The notes under the pieces are model-generated. The model was not told where the DNA came from. It saw only the letters and a program-made list of their open reading frames with translations, and made no database searches. The position numbers and the translations under genes were made by a program. Shown here one piece after another: positions 44,473 to 52,663 of a stretch of 64,000 nt of DNA. Source of the DNA: DATJBF01 sp035516795 (GTDB lineage: Bacteria > Verrucomicrobiota > Verrucomicrobiia > Palsa-1439); the NCBI GenBank assembly GCA_035516795.1, contig DATIZX010000055.1, positions 25,859 to 89,858 on the forward strand, in the 5' to 3' direction. The stretch's first letter is position 1, and every line of letters starts with the position of its first letter.

Positions 44473-45807
44473 ATGCCAGTAGGAAATTGCCAAATCGTGC
44501 GGAAAAGCCGTCTCGCCCAATCATGGCACGTCCTCCTCCCAGCAAGCAATCGATCTGGGAGATTCTTGGTGTTTCTCCCCTTGATTTTCTTGGCCCTGCT
44601 AACTGCCGCTTGCCGCACATCGGCAACCCGTCAGGTTTGGGGTGTCAATCCAGCCATCGCCCGTCTCCAAGCGGGCCACAATCTTCAATCTGAAGTCGAC
44701 GCGTTGGCGCAACCGCTGTTGGACAGCGGAGAGGCCTACGGCATGGTCATCGGAGTCGTCCTGCCAGACGGAACCACCCAGACGTTCTGTTATGGCCACA
44801 ATGATGGTCCCGGCGATCCCCGCCCACTGAATGCCGATTCCTTGTTCCAGATCGGCTCGGTCTCAAAGGTTTTCCTCGCGACGCTGGTCGTGCGCTTGGT
44901 GGAACAAGGTCGGTTGCGCTACGACGAGACCGTTCGCAGTATCTTGCCGACCAACATCGTCGTCAGTGCCGACGCGGGCCGCCTGACCGTCTACGAACTG
45001 CTCACGCACACGAGCGGCCTTTCCCGTGAACTCTGGTGGCCGAACCAGGTCGGTTCTGTGATTGCCTACTTCGTGTTGGGACGAAATGTTTACGCGCACC
45101 TCACCACGCCTTTTCTCTACAATTACCTGCGGGTCTGCCATCTGCACGTACAGAAACCGCCCCAGTTCAAGTATTCAAACATTGGCTTTGGTTTGCTGGC
45201 GAACCTGGTCGCGGTGAAGACGGGTCGCCCCGCAACTGATTTGATTGAGGAGGAAATCTGCCGGCCACTCAACATGACGAATTCCGTCTTCTTCCTGGAC
45301 GACAAGCAGAAACGACGCCTGGCTGTTGGCCATGTCGGCAACCAAGCGTGCTGGAGATTTCGCTCGGCGCGGATGGCTCCCTGGGACATGGGCGATTTGA
45401 TGCGTCCGGTGAGCGGCATGTACTCGAGCGTCAACGACCTTTTGATTTTTGCGAAGGCCAACCTGGGAATGTTGCATCTTCCCCTGGAATCCACGCTGGC
45501 CGCCACCCATCAGGTACAGATTGAAAGCGCTCGAGGCGGCGAAGCGTTCGGCTGGATCGTAAGTCGTTTCGACGAAGGACGGCAGATCCTCACCTTCAAA
45601 GACGGCATGGTTTCGGGTTATCGAGCCTACATCGGGATGGATCTCAATGCTCGCGTCGCCGTCGTGGTGCTCAACAACCAGTTCGATTGGGACGACAAGA
45701 TCGGACACAATCTGCTGCTCCGTCTTGCCGGCGCCTACGGCCGGAAAAACTCAGCACTGCAAGCCCGTTCCCATCTTTCAAACACACCATTGACTCCCTC
45801 CCGGTAA
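44473..45807 (+). CDS. Lipoprotein serine beta-lactamase/penicillin-binding-protein family hydrolase
   Basis: 444 aa. A hydrophobic stretch FLVFLPLIFLALLTAAC makes a lipobox with Cys47 after a rather long basic leader, so a start inside the first 30 codons is possible. Class C-like beta-lactamase fold: Ser129-x-x-Lys132 in QIGSVSKVF and Tyr234-x-Asn236 in KYSNIGFG; the third motif is KDGMVSGY in place of the usual HxG/KTG. Family members include esterases, D-aminopeptidases and peptidoglycan-active enzymes; resistance is not implied. It is divergent from the radical SAM-ketosynthase operon (177 bp between starts) and 32 bp upstream of the second radical SAM gene on the same strand. Confidence 0.85.
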   Translation: MPVGNCQIVRKSRLAQSWHVLLPASNRSGRFLVFLPLIFLALLTAACRTSATRQVWGVNPAIARLQAGHNLQSEVDALAQPLLDSGEAYGMVIGVVLPDGTTQTFCYGHNDGPGDPRPLNADSLFQIGSVSKVFLATLVVRLVEQGRLRYDETVRSILPTNIVVSADAGRLTVYELLTHTSGLSRELWWPNQVGSVIAYFVLGRNVYAHLTTPFLYNYLRVCHLHVQKPPQFKYSNIGFGLLANLVAVKTGRPATDLIEEEICRPLNMTNSVFFLDDKQKRRLAVGHVGNQACWRFRSARMAPWDMGDLMRPVSGMYSSVNDLLIFAKANLGMLHLPLESTLAATHQVQIESARGGEAFGWIVSRFDEGRQILTFKDGMVSGYRAYIGMDLNARVAVVVLNNQFDWDDKIGHNLLLRLAGAYGRKNSALQARSHLSNTPLTPSR

Positions 45808-45839
45808 AACTTTAGCCTGCACCCGAGGTTTGACCCGGC

Positions 45840-47438
45840 ATGCGAGTTCTGTTGATCGCCCCACGCTTTGCCCGCAATTTGTGGACGTACGAGCGGGCGC
45901 TCGCCCTAATTGGACGCAAATCGACTCTGCCACCCCTGGGTCTGATCACGGTCGCCGCTCTCCTGCCGCAAGATTGGGAGTTCCGCTTGGTGGACCGCAA
46001 TGTGAGCGAAGTCGCCCAGGCGGATTGGGCTTGGGCGGAACTAATTCTTCTTTCCGGGATGACCACTCAACGGGAGGATTTCCTGGCGCTCGTTCGCGAA
46101 GCCAAACAGCGCGGCAAGCGCGTCGCCGTGGGCGGTCCTTATCCCACCACGCTGCCGGGTGAAGTCGCGGCTGCAGGCGCCGACTATCTCGCGCTGGGTG
46201 AAGGTGAATTGACCATCCCCGCGTTCGTCGCTGCGCTCCAGCAGGGCGAGAAGGAGGGGTGTTTCAGTCCGAATGGAGAGTTTGCTGACCTGTCGCACAC
46301 CGTCGTGCCCCGGTTTGATCTACTTGATCTCCGTGCCTACGAAAGCATGTCAGTGCAGTTCTCGCGCGGCTGTCCGTTCCGTTGTGAGTTTTGCGAGATC
46401 GGAGTGCTTTTCGGTTCCCGTGCTCGGGCCAAGACTCCCGCACAGATGTTGGCTGAGTTCGACCGGCTCCGCGAACTCGGTTGGCGCCGCTCGATCTTCG
46501 TTGTGGACGACAATTTCGTCGGCAACCGCGTGAAAGTCCGCGACCTGTTGCGGGAGTTGAAGCCGTGGCAAAAGCGGCACGGCTATCCCTTCACGCTCAA
46601 TACCGAGGCGTCGATGGATCTGGCTTCCGACCGGGAATTGCTCGATCTGATGGCCGACTGCAATTTCAACGGTGTGTTCCTCGGTATCGAAACGCCAGAC
46701 GACGCCAGCCTCAAACGGGCCGGCAAATTGCAGAACACCCGCTTGCCGCTGGAAACGGCGGTCGAGACCATCACCCGCGCCGGGCTCTGCGTCATGGGTT
46801 CCTTTATCCTTGGCTTCGACGGCGAACAACCCGGCGCCGGCGAACGGATCTGTGAGTTTATGGAGCGGACTTCCATCCCGACGACCGTGGTTTCCATGCT
46901 CCAGGCGTTGCCGCGGACGACGCTGTGGGAGCGGCTGAAGCGCGAAGGACGGTTACGTGGTGAGGACGCACGGCTGAACCTCGAAACGTTGATGAACTTC
47001 GAGCCCACCCGGCCGATGGATGAAATTGCCCGCGAATATTCCGCGGCGCTGTGGCAGATTTACGACCCGGTCCGGTTTCTCGACCGCACCTACCATCATT
47101 TCCAAATGCTCGCTCCGCCCCGTTGGGATTTGAAGGAGCGCACGCCGGACGAACATGGTTGGCAGGACATCCGCGCCTTGCTGACACTCTGTTGGCGACA
47201 AGGAATCAAACGGCGTAGCCGCTGGAAATTCTGGCAGTACCTGTTCAGGATTGGACGGAATAATCCGCGCGTGGTCGGCCATTACATCTGTACCCTGGCC
47301 CATCTCGAACATTTCCTCTGGATCCGCAAATCCGTTCGCCATCAGGTCGAGACCCAATTGGGTGTTCATTCGCTGCCCCAACAAGCCGCGCCACGCAAAA
47401 CGAGTCCTCGCCCCGATTCACCCGCTCCGGTGATTTGA
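45840..47438 (+). CDS. B12-binding radical SAM protein with DUF4070-like C-terminus (HpnP-like architecture)
   Basis: 532 aa. Opens with MRVLLIAPRFARNLWTYERA and LPPLGLITVAALLPQDWEF, a B12-binding domain; the radical SAM cluster is Cys178, Cys182, Cys185 in FSRGCPFRCEFCEI, followed by FVVDDNFVGNR and ETPDDASLKRA. The C-terminal part (TLMNFEPTRPMDEIAREY, DPVRFLDRTYHHF) is the DUF4070-type extension shared with hopanoid C2 methylase HpnP and many uncharacterised relatives. Close-to-HpnP sequence cannot be asserted without alignment, but the HpnI-, HpnA- and HpnK-like genes 3 kb away make a hopanoid or isoprenoid-lipid role worth testing. Pro-rich tail of about 20 residues. Confidence 0.88.
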   Translation: MRVLLIAPRFARNLWTYERALALIGRKSTLPPLGLITVAALLPQDWEFRLVDRNVSEVAQADWAWAELILLSGMTTQREDFLALVREAKQRGKRVAVGGPYPTTLPGEVAAAGADYLALGEGELTIPAFVAALQQGEKEGCFSPNGEFADLSHTVVPRFDLLDLRAYESMSVQFSRGCPFRCEFCEIGVLFGSRARAKTPAQMLAEFDRLRELGWRRSIFVVDDNFVGNRVKVRDLLRELKPWQKRHGYPFTLNTEASMDLASDRELLDLMADCNFNGVFLGIETPDDASLKRAGKLQNTRLPLETAVETITRAGLCVMGSFILGFDGEQPGAGERICEFMERTSIPTTVVSMLQALPRTTLWERLKREGRLRGEDARLNLETLMNFEPTRPMDEIAREYSAALWQIYDPVRFLDRTYHHFQMLAPPRWDLKERTPDEHGWQDIRALLTLCWRQGIKRRSRWKFWQYLFRIGRNNPRVVGHYICTLAHLEHFLWIRKSVRHQVETQLGVHSLPQQAAPRKTSPRPDSPAPVI

Positions 47439-47552
47439 ACGAAAGCTTGGCAAACCGGAAAGGCTTTTGTTCGAAGGCAAGTATTCACTTGTTTTCGAAT
47501 TTCCCACGTATAGGATTGTCTCCAACTCCTACAACCCACCGGAGGAAGAACT

Positions 47553-48050
47553 ATGAAGCGTTGGATCGTATCTGTGATTCTATGTTCGACACTGGCTGCC
47601 GTAGTCGACGCCGCCTCGACGAAGGACAAACAAAAGGCTCTCGACCGGGCAAACTATGTTGCCTATCAGGGAGAGCAACAAGCCTGGCCGACCAGCGACC
47701 AGAATGTGCCCAACACCATCGAGACCAAGCAAGGGGTAACCATTTACCGGAGTTTGCCGAGTCGCCTCTATGAAATCCTGGGCGTCATTCAGGTCACGCA
47801 CGATGACAAGGTAGCCAAACGCGTTTCGGCAGCCGCCCACGCCGCCGGCGCCAATGCAGTTCTGGTGTGCGCAGATGACGCCTTCGTGAAAGCGGGTATT
47901 ACCATTCAGCCGAGTTTGGTCATCGAAGGCAAGAAAGCCAGTGGCATAACTTCCCTCACCGGTTTTCTCATCCGCTGGAAGCTGGTTCCGAGCGGTACAA
48001 GCGCTTCGCCCACTAATGGGCCCGCTACTCCGCCTGCCCCTTCGTCGTAA
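47553..48050 (+). CDS. Secreted protein of unknown family (paralogue of the convergent gene)
   Basis: 165 aa. Strong SD GGAGG 7 nt before the ATG; signal peptide WIVSVILCSTLAAVVDA cut near residue 20. The mature sequence shares a block with the convergent gene ending at 48093: Y-x2-YxGEQ-x2-WP, T-x2-G-x2-IY-x2-LPSR-x-YE-x-LG, then a K-x2-x-AA helix and an A-x-L/V...D-x-AF-x2-AG element. The tail is Ser/Thr/Pro-rich. I do not recognise the family. The late alpha/beta pattern (AGANAVLVCADDAF) is reminiscent of small periplasmic sensor folds but that is a guess. Confidence 0.75.
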   Translation: MKRWIVSVILCSTLAAVVDAASTKDKQKALDRANYVAYQGEQQAWPTSDQNVPNTIETKQGVTIYRSLPSRLYEILGVIQVTHDDKVAKRVSAAAHAAGANAVLVCADDAFVKAGITIQPSLVIEGKKASGITSLTGFLIRWKLVPSGTSASPTNGPATPPAPSS

Positions 48051-48092
48051 CCTGTCGTTTGCCGCTGCTTTGCAATCCGAAACGCTGGAATG

Positions 48093-48605
48093 TCACTTTG
48101 TCGTCCAGCGAACTAGAATGGCGCACATCCGGGTGACGCGAATGGTAGGGTGTTCGTCCTTAGTCGTCAACGCCTCCGGGTGATCGAGTCGCGAAACAGT
48201 GGTCGGGCCTCGCGGATCGGGAATTTCGGCATTCTCCATTAGCTGCGGACTAACTTTCAGTCCGGCGTCTGCAAAGGCTTTGTCACCGACAATGAGGAGC
48301 GCATCGGCTTCGATCAAACGGGCCGCCTCGACCACGTGCTTGACGGCGTGATCGCCTTCATCGCTCATCGTCCCCAGCACCTCATAGGGACGGCTCGGCA
48401 GTTTTTCATAAATGGGCAGGCCATAGCGCGTTTTAACGAGCGCGATCGGCTCGGTGGAACGTGGCCAGTCCTTCTGCTCTCCGGCATATTGCTCGTAATG
48501 AACTTTTGACAGAACTTTGGAGGGGCTGGACGCCACCAGAAGGCGACTCGGGAAAAACGCCGTCGAAACCAGTACCAAACAGATGGGAATTCTGTTCGAT
48601 TTCAT
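48093..48605 (-). CDS. Secreted protein of unknown family (paralogue of 47553-48050)
   Basis: 170 aa from the ATG at 48605, preceded by AAAGGAG with good spacing; the open frame continues upstream but lacks a ribosome site and crosses the promoter. Signal peptide IPICLVLVSTAFFPSRLLVA. The mature part has YEQYAGEQKDWPRS, TRYGLPIYEKLPSRPYEVLG, VVEAARLIEADALLIVGDKAFADAGL, aligning with its convergent neighbour at roughly 40% over 100 residues by eye. The C-terminus has an extra 35 residues. A TTGACC-17-AATACT promoter lies just upstream. The stops of the pair are 42 bp apart. Confidence 0.75.
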   Translation of the reverse strand: MKSNRIPICLVLVSTAFFPSRLLVASSPSKVLSKVHYEQYAGEQKDWPRSTEPIALVKTRYGLPIYEKLPSRPYEVLGTMSDEGDHAVKHVVEAARLIEADALLIVGDKAFADAGLKVSPQLMENAEIPDPRGPTTVSRLDHPEALTTKDEHPTIRVTRMCAILVRWTTK

Positions 48606-48633
48606 GAGACAACTTCTCCTTTCTTTGAGCGGA

Positions 48634-48662
48634 AGTATTCCGCTAACAGCCAGCTTGGTCAA
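48634..48662 (-). promoter_or_regulatory. Predicted promoter for the minus-strand secreted protein gene
   Basis: On the minus strand TTGACC (48662-48657), 17 bp, AATACT (48639-48634), followed 28 bp later by the ATG at 48605 with AAAGGAG between. Good -35, moderate -10. Confidence 0.5.
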
Positions 48663-48697
48663 GTCGCGTGTCACCCTGTTTTCCTGAACAAACGAGC

Positions 48698-48725
48698 TTG
48701 TCAATATCTCTCCATGGCCTACAAT
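48698..48725 (+). promoter_or_regulatory. Predicted promoter for the secreted protein gene at 48769
   Basis: TTGTCA (48698-48703), 16 bp, TACAAT (48720-48725); the ATG at 48769 with CAGGAG 8 nt ahead follows 43 bp later. It lies back to back with the divergent promoter in a 163-bp intergenic space. Confidence 0.5.
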
Positions 48726-48768
48726 CCCGTCGGATCTCAAAAATCAATCAAACTACAGGAGAGCGAGT

Positions 48769-49626
48769 ATGAAGAAGCTGGCCTCGGTGCTTTGCGTCGT
48801 GTGTCTATTCGTCAGTTGGCTTTCGGCAACGGCGGTTGCCGCGGGAGAAAAACTGACCAACGCCTCAGTAGTCGAGATGCACAAACTCGGCCTCGGCGAT
48901 AATGTCGTAATCGAGAAAATCAAGGTTTCGGCCTGCAACTTCGACGTCGGCCTTGACGCCCTGAAGCAACTCAAGGATGACGGCATCTCGGATGCGATCA
49001 TTCAAGCGATGATTGCGGTCGGCTCTCCCACCAAACCAGAAACTGCGGCTACCGTGGGCACGGTCGCCGGCGATCCCAATGACCCGCAAGCCGCTCATGA
49101 AACCGGTATCTGGTTATTCCAGCAGTTGGACGGCAAGAATAAGATGACCATGCTCACTCCGAATACATTTGATCAAGTCACCACTGGAGGTGGTTGGGGC
49201 GTCGCCTGGGGCGGCACCGCCAAGAGCCGCGCAGTTCTGCAAGGCGAGCATGCCGATCTCCAGATTCCCAGTTCCGTGCCGGTATTTTACTTTTATTTCG
49301 ATAGGAGCGGCAGCAGTTTGAGCAGCGCTTCCAAAGTCGCCACTGCTCCGAATGATTTTTCGCTGGTCCAGATGGAAATCCGCAAATCGAAGCATCAGCG
49401 GCGCTTGGAGATTGGCAAGGTCAATCTCGGCGGATCCAAGCAGGGCCTCAGCCCCAAGGTGATTCGCGCGATTCAATCCGAGAAAGTCGGCGATGGCATT
49501 TACAAAGTCACCCCGCAAGAAAACCTCAAGGATGGAGAATACGCTTTTGTTTACAATGCCAGCCAATATGGCGGCAAGGTGTTCGACTTTGGCGTCGAAG
49601 CTGGAATGGAAGCGTCAAGGAAGTGA
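48769..49626 (+). CDS. Secreted protein of unknown function
   Basis: 285 aa. CAGGAG SD and clear signal peptide (LASVLCVVCLFVSWLSATAVA, cut near residue 24). The first mature block, TNASVVEMHKLGLGDNVVIEKIKVSACNF...DGISDAIIQAMI, is a short helical motif seen at the start of various secreted proteins in which it is repeated. The rest is beta-rich, with a Gly-rich GGGWGVAWGGTAKSRAVLQG, SVPVFYFYFDRSG, and YKVTPQENLKDGEYAFVY near the C-terminus, like a beta-sandwich. No catalytic motif seen. Convergent with the HpnI-like gene, 107 bp apart. Confidence 0.75.
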   Translation: MKKLASVLCVVCLFVSWLSATAVAAGEKLTNASVVEMHKLGLGDNVVIEKIKVSACNFDVGLDALKQLKDDGISDAIIQAMIAVGSPTKPETAATVGTVAGDPNDPQAAHETGIWLFQQLDGKNKMTMLTPNTFDQVTTGGGWGVAWGGTAKSRAVLQGEHADLQIPSSVPVFYFYFDRSGSSLSSASKVATAPNDFSLVQMEIRKSKHQRRLEIGKVNLGGSKQGLSPKVIRAIQSEKVGDGIYKVTPQENLKDGEYAFVYNASQYGGKVFDFGVEAGMEASRK

Positions 49627-49733
49627 ATTGGGCTTTGACCTGAACAACGGTCTGTTCTGTCCGAAACCGCAAAGGCGACCAGTGAAGCGAGCGTAGTCAA
49701 ACGCACCGCTCGGAACAGTTTTGCGAAGTGGTT

Positions 49734-50906
49734 TTATGTGCCGGCTTCGCTGCAGCGGTATAAGTTCCACCAGATCCGCCGTTGCGACCGGAACACGACC
49801 GGCCACGGGAGCCAGCAAGCGAGCCAGGTGAGCGCTCGCAGCCCGCTCCAGCCCGCCAACACCGGCGCGTCGCGCAGCCGCGGCGCACAGCCAACTCGGG
49901 CACATAACCGGGCCGCAACCAGCGCTTCCAACAGCACCGTCACACCCAAGCCGGTCCAGGTCCACCACGCTGTCGGTTGCCACAACACCGCTCCGAGCCA
50001 GCCGAGCACGGGTGTAATGATCAACTCCGCCGCGTAGCCTGCGGGCCGACACCACCGCACCGTCTTGTGCCAACGCAGGTAATGCAGGACGGCATCGGTC
50101 CACCGGGTTTCCGCGGACAAGGTTTCCAGTGTCACGCTGCTGATGTGGACCGGCGCGAGCCGTCGGCCCAGGAGATTGTCCTCGGCCATGCGGGCACCTA
50201 GCTCGTCCCAGGGCAGGCGCTGTTGGAGGTCGTCGGCGTCGAACAACATCGCTGCGCCAAATGCGAAACTCGGTTTGCCCCACGCCCGACAGGCCAGCAC
50301 GCCGGGATAGAATTCGGCGTTTACAAACAGTGCTTCCAACCACATCGGCCGCAGCGTCACCCGGCGGATGACGTACGGACAGGTCACCAGTCCTGAGTTG
50401 GTTGCCGACTGCTCGCCGCGCAAAGTCGTCAACAATCCGGGGACTGCAATCATGTCCGCATCGCTCCACAACCAGAGTCGCCCCTGCGCCCGACCGGCCA
50501 AAGCATGCCACCACGAGCTTTTCGGACTACGGAAGGTGGCCGGCCGCGGCTGACACACGACCGTAAACCGCGCCTTCGAATAGCGCCGCCGCCATGCGGC
50601 AAAAATCGGTTCCCAGGCCGCGGCGTCCTGCTGTTCCACACCGAACAACACTTCCGCGCCGTCACCGGTTTGCGCAACGAAGGACTCGAGCGCGGCAACA
50701 AGTTTGGACGAAGGCACCGGCGTGCGCAACGCGCAGAGCGGTTTGAAAACGGTGAGCGTCTGGGCTGACCCGGTCGTCGGGGTGGGGGAGGCGGCACCTT
50801 CGTTTTCGGCCGTCATGCGACAGCGAACCAATCGGAGGGCGTAAATCCACCAACCTGCGGCCAGCGCAGTCCAGCCGACCAACAGCCACTCAAGCCGCGG
50901 CCACAT
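49734..50906 (-). CDS. HpnI-like family 2 glycosyltransferase (hopanoid/ceramide glucosyltransferase type)
   Basis: 390 aa. N-terminal membrane helix, GT2/GT21 catalytic domain with VFKPLCALRTP, SSWWHALAGRAQGRLWLWSDADM (SDAD as the DxD metal site), AFGAAMLFDADDLQ, AEDNLLGRRLA and RWHKTVRWCRP, then two or three C-terminal helices. HpnI transfers GlcNAc to bacteriohopanetetrol; the related ceramide glucosyltransferases have the same architecture. The adjacent HpnA-like reductase/epimerase (17-bp overlap) and divergent HpnK-like deacetylase support the hopanoid head-group pathway, but no squalene-hopene cyclase is in the window. Confidence 0.82.
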   Translation of the reverse strand: MWPRLEWLLVGWTALAAGWWIYALRLVRCRMTAENEGAASPTPTTGSAQTLTVFKPLCALRTPVPSSKLVAALESFVAQTGDGAEVLFGVEQQDAAAWEPIFAAWRRRYSKARFTVVCQPRPATFRSPKSSWWHALAGRAQGRLWLWSDADMIAVPGLLTTLRGEQSATNSGLVTCPYVIRRVTLRPMWLEALFVNAEFYPGVLACRAWGKPSFAFGAAMLFDADDLQQRLPWDELGARMAEDNLLGRRLAPVHISSVTLETLSAETRWTDAVLHYLRWHKTVRWCRPAGYAAELIITPVLGWLGAVLWQPTAWWTWTGLGVTVLLEALVAARLCARVGCAPRLRDAPVLAGWSGLRALTWLACWLPWPVVFRSQRRIWWNLYRCSEAGT

Positions 50907-51921
50907 CTGGTTTCACACGAGATGCGACACTGGCGGTGGCTGCGTCAGAATCCAATCGAAGGCGAAACCAATCGACCGCCTCGCGCACGGTGGCTCGGGC
51001 CGGACGCTGGGGCTGCCAACCCAATTCTTCAGCCGCTTTCCGGCAGGAATAGCGTGCGCGGCGCCGCGCATGGAGCGCTGTTTCCCAACACAAACGATCG
51101 TTCCCGGCGGTTTCGCCAATGGCGCCCGCCACGGCGATGATGCCCCACGGCAGGCAAATCCGTGGCGCATCTTGTGCCGTGCACCCGGCCAGCAACTGCA
51201 ACAACTCGAACAGCGTCAAATGATGATGCCCCAGCAGGTAACGTTCGCCGCGACGACCTCGTTCCGCCACGACCAGAATGCCTTCGGCCAGTTCGCTGAC
51301 ATTGATCACATTCAGACTCGTGTGCGTTGCGAACGGGAAGCGTCCCCGCAAAAAATCCAAAACCATTCGACCCGTGGGAGTCGGTTCCTCATCCTCGGCG
51401 CCAAGCGGCGCCACGGGGTTGGCGATGACGACGTCCAGTCCCCGCCGAGACCAATCCAGCGCCACGCGTTCCCCGAGCCATTTGGAACGACGATAATGTT
51501 GCCCGGCCGCGACGCGCTCGGGGAAATCCCGCTCGGTGACCAGGCCGTTGCGCGACTCCAGCACGCTGCACGAACTGACGTGTACGAACCGTTCGACCCG
51601 TTGGTCCCAGGCCGCCCGCAACATATTCTCCGTGCCCCGATGGTTGGCGGCTTCCATCGAAAGCCGGTGGCGCCGGCCAAAGCGGTACAAGCCGCCCAGA
51701 TGAATCACCGTCTGCACGCCGCGAGCCGCCTGCTGACAGCAGACCGGTTCCAACAAATCGCCCACCAGAATTTCCACGCGGTCGCCAAACAATCTCCGCG
51801 CCTTGAATTCGTTGCGGCAGAGAAGCCGGACCGTGGCGCCCCGACTGAGAAGCTTGCGGACGACGAACCGCCCAATAAACCCGGTGCCACCCGTGATGAG
51901 AGTTTGCGTCGACCCATGCAT
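50890..51921 (-). CDS. HpnA-like NAD-dependent epimerase/dehydratase
   Basis: 343 aa from the ATG at 51921; the open frame continues 30 codons into the divergent gene but without homology. Extended SDR: TGGTGFIG (residues 10-17), VIHLGGLYRFG, VHVSSCSVLES and Tyr-x3-Lys in YRRSKWLGE, followed by VANPVAPLGAEDEEPTPTG. HpnA is the hopanoid-associated sugar epimerase/reductase. Upstream of and overlapping the HpnI-like gene by 17 bp, so co-transcribed. Its start is 22 bp from the divergent HpnK-like start, so the two promoters must overlap the opposing coding regions or one another. Confidence 0.82.
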   Translation of the reverse strand: MHGSTQTLITGGTGFIGRFVVRKLLSRGATVRLLCRNEFKARRLFGDRVEILVGDLLEPVCCQQAARGVQTVIHLGGLYRFGRRHRLSMEAANHRGTENMLRAAWDQRVERFVHVSSCSVLESRNGLVTERDFPERVAAGQHYRRSKWLGERVALDWSRRGLDVVIANPVAPLGAEDEEPTPTGRMVLDFLRGRFPFATHTSLNVINVSELAEGILVVAERGRRGERYLLGHHHLTLFELLQLLAGCTAQDAPRICLPWGIIAVAGAIGETAGNDRLCWETALHARRRARYSCRKAAEELGWQPQRPARATVREAVDWFRLRLDSDAATASVASRVKPDVAAA

Positions 51922-51943
51922 TGGGGCAGAATCTACGATAATA

Positions 51944-52663
51944 ATGCACGACGGAAAAGTGATTTTCGTGGCTGACGATTTCGGGATGGACGCGGAGACC
52001 AATCGCGCCATTCTCCACGCTCACCATCACGGGGCGCTGCAGGGGGCCAGTTTGATGATGGGACAACAGGCGACCGACGACGCGGTGCGCCGGGCTCGTG
52101 AAAATCCCTCGCTGCAAATCGGTTGGCATCTTCATCTCTGCGATTCGCAACCCGTGACGTGCCACTCGTGGCCGTGGGGCAATGCGTACGTTCAGGCAGG
52201 CTGGAGGATTGGGCTGATGCCCGGCGCGCGTCGCTTGATGCGCCGCGAAGTCGCCGCGCAATGGGAGTTGTATCAACAAACAGGCTTGCCCTGCGCGTTC
52301 GTCAATTCCCATCACCATCTTCATGCCCATCCCATGGTCTACGCCGCGCTGCTGGAAGTCTTGCCGCGACCGTTCAACGGCTGGCTGCGTCTGGGCAGGC
52401 CCTGTTTCTTTGGGCCAACTGAGAACCAGCACCTTTATAGTTGGGCGGACGGAATTTTCATGCGGACCCGCCGCCGCCATTGTCCCTTTCGTTGCAGTGA
52501 CACAATCTGGGGACTCGGGCGGACTTATCGAATGCAGGCACAGGAAGTCATTGAGGCTGTGCAACGCTTGCCCGAGGGTTTGCATGAGTTTTATTTTCAT
52601 CCGCGCTCGAAGGACGATGCCGATACACAATGTTTGCTGGAGTTAAGAAAATGCGGATTCTAA
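51944..52663 (+). CDS. HpnK/ChbG-like (YdjC family) carbohydrate deacetylase
   Basis: 239 aa from the ATG at 51944. YdjC-fold metal ligands are visible in FVADDFGMD near the start, WHLHLCDSQP and NSHHHLHAHP; the late EFYFHPRSKDDAD completes the site. HpnK removes the acetyl group from GlcNAc-bacteriohopanetetrol after HpnI; ChbG acts on chitooligosaccharides. The divergent HpnA/HpnI-like genes favour the first. It overlaps the start of the downstream lipoprotein gene by 13 bp. Confidence 0.85.
   Translation: MHDGKVIFVADDFGMDAETNRAILHAHHHGALQGASLMMGQQATDDAVRRARENPSLQIGWHLHLCDSQPVTCHSWPWGNAYVQAGWRIGLMPGARRLMRREVAAQWELYQQTGLPCAFVNSHHHLHAHPMVYAALLEVLPRPFNGWLRLGRPCFFGPTENQHLYSWADGIFMRTRRRHCPFRCSDTIWGLGRTYRMQAQEVIEAVQRLPEGLHEFYFHPRSKDDADTQCLLELRKCGF

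Noticed and set aside
44473..45807. Antibiotic-resistance beta-lactamase
   Set aside because: The SxxK and YxN motifs are shared by many esterases and peptidases; the third motif differs and the lipid-gene context does not support resistance.
45840..47438. Direct naming as hopanoid methylase HpnP
   Set aside because: The architecture matches, but the DUF4070 radical SAM family is broad and no squalene-hopene cyclase is visible, so the symbol was withheld.
49640..49725. Terminator between the convergent secreted protein and HpnI-like genes
   Set aside because: CTGTTC...GGAACAG arms pair only with a large bulge and long loop; not convincing.
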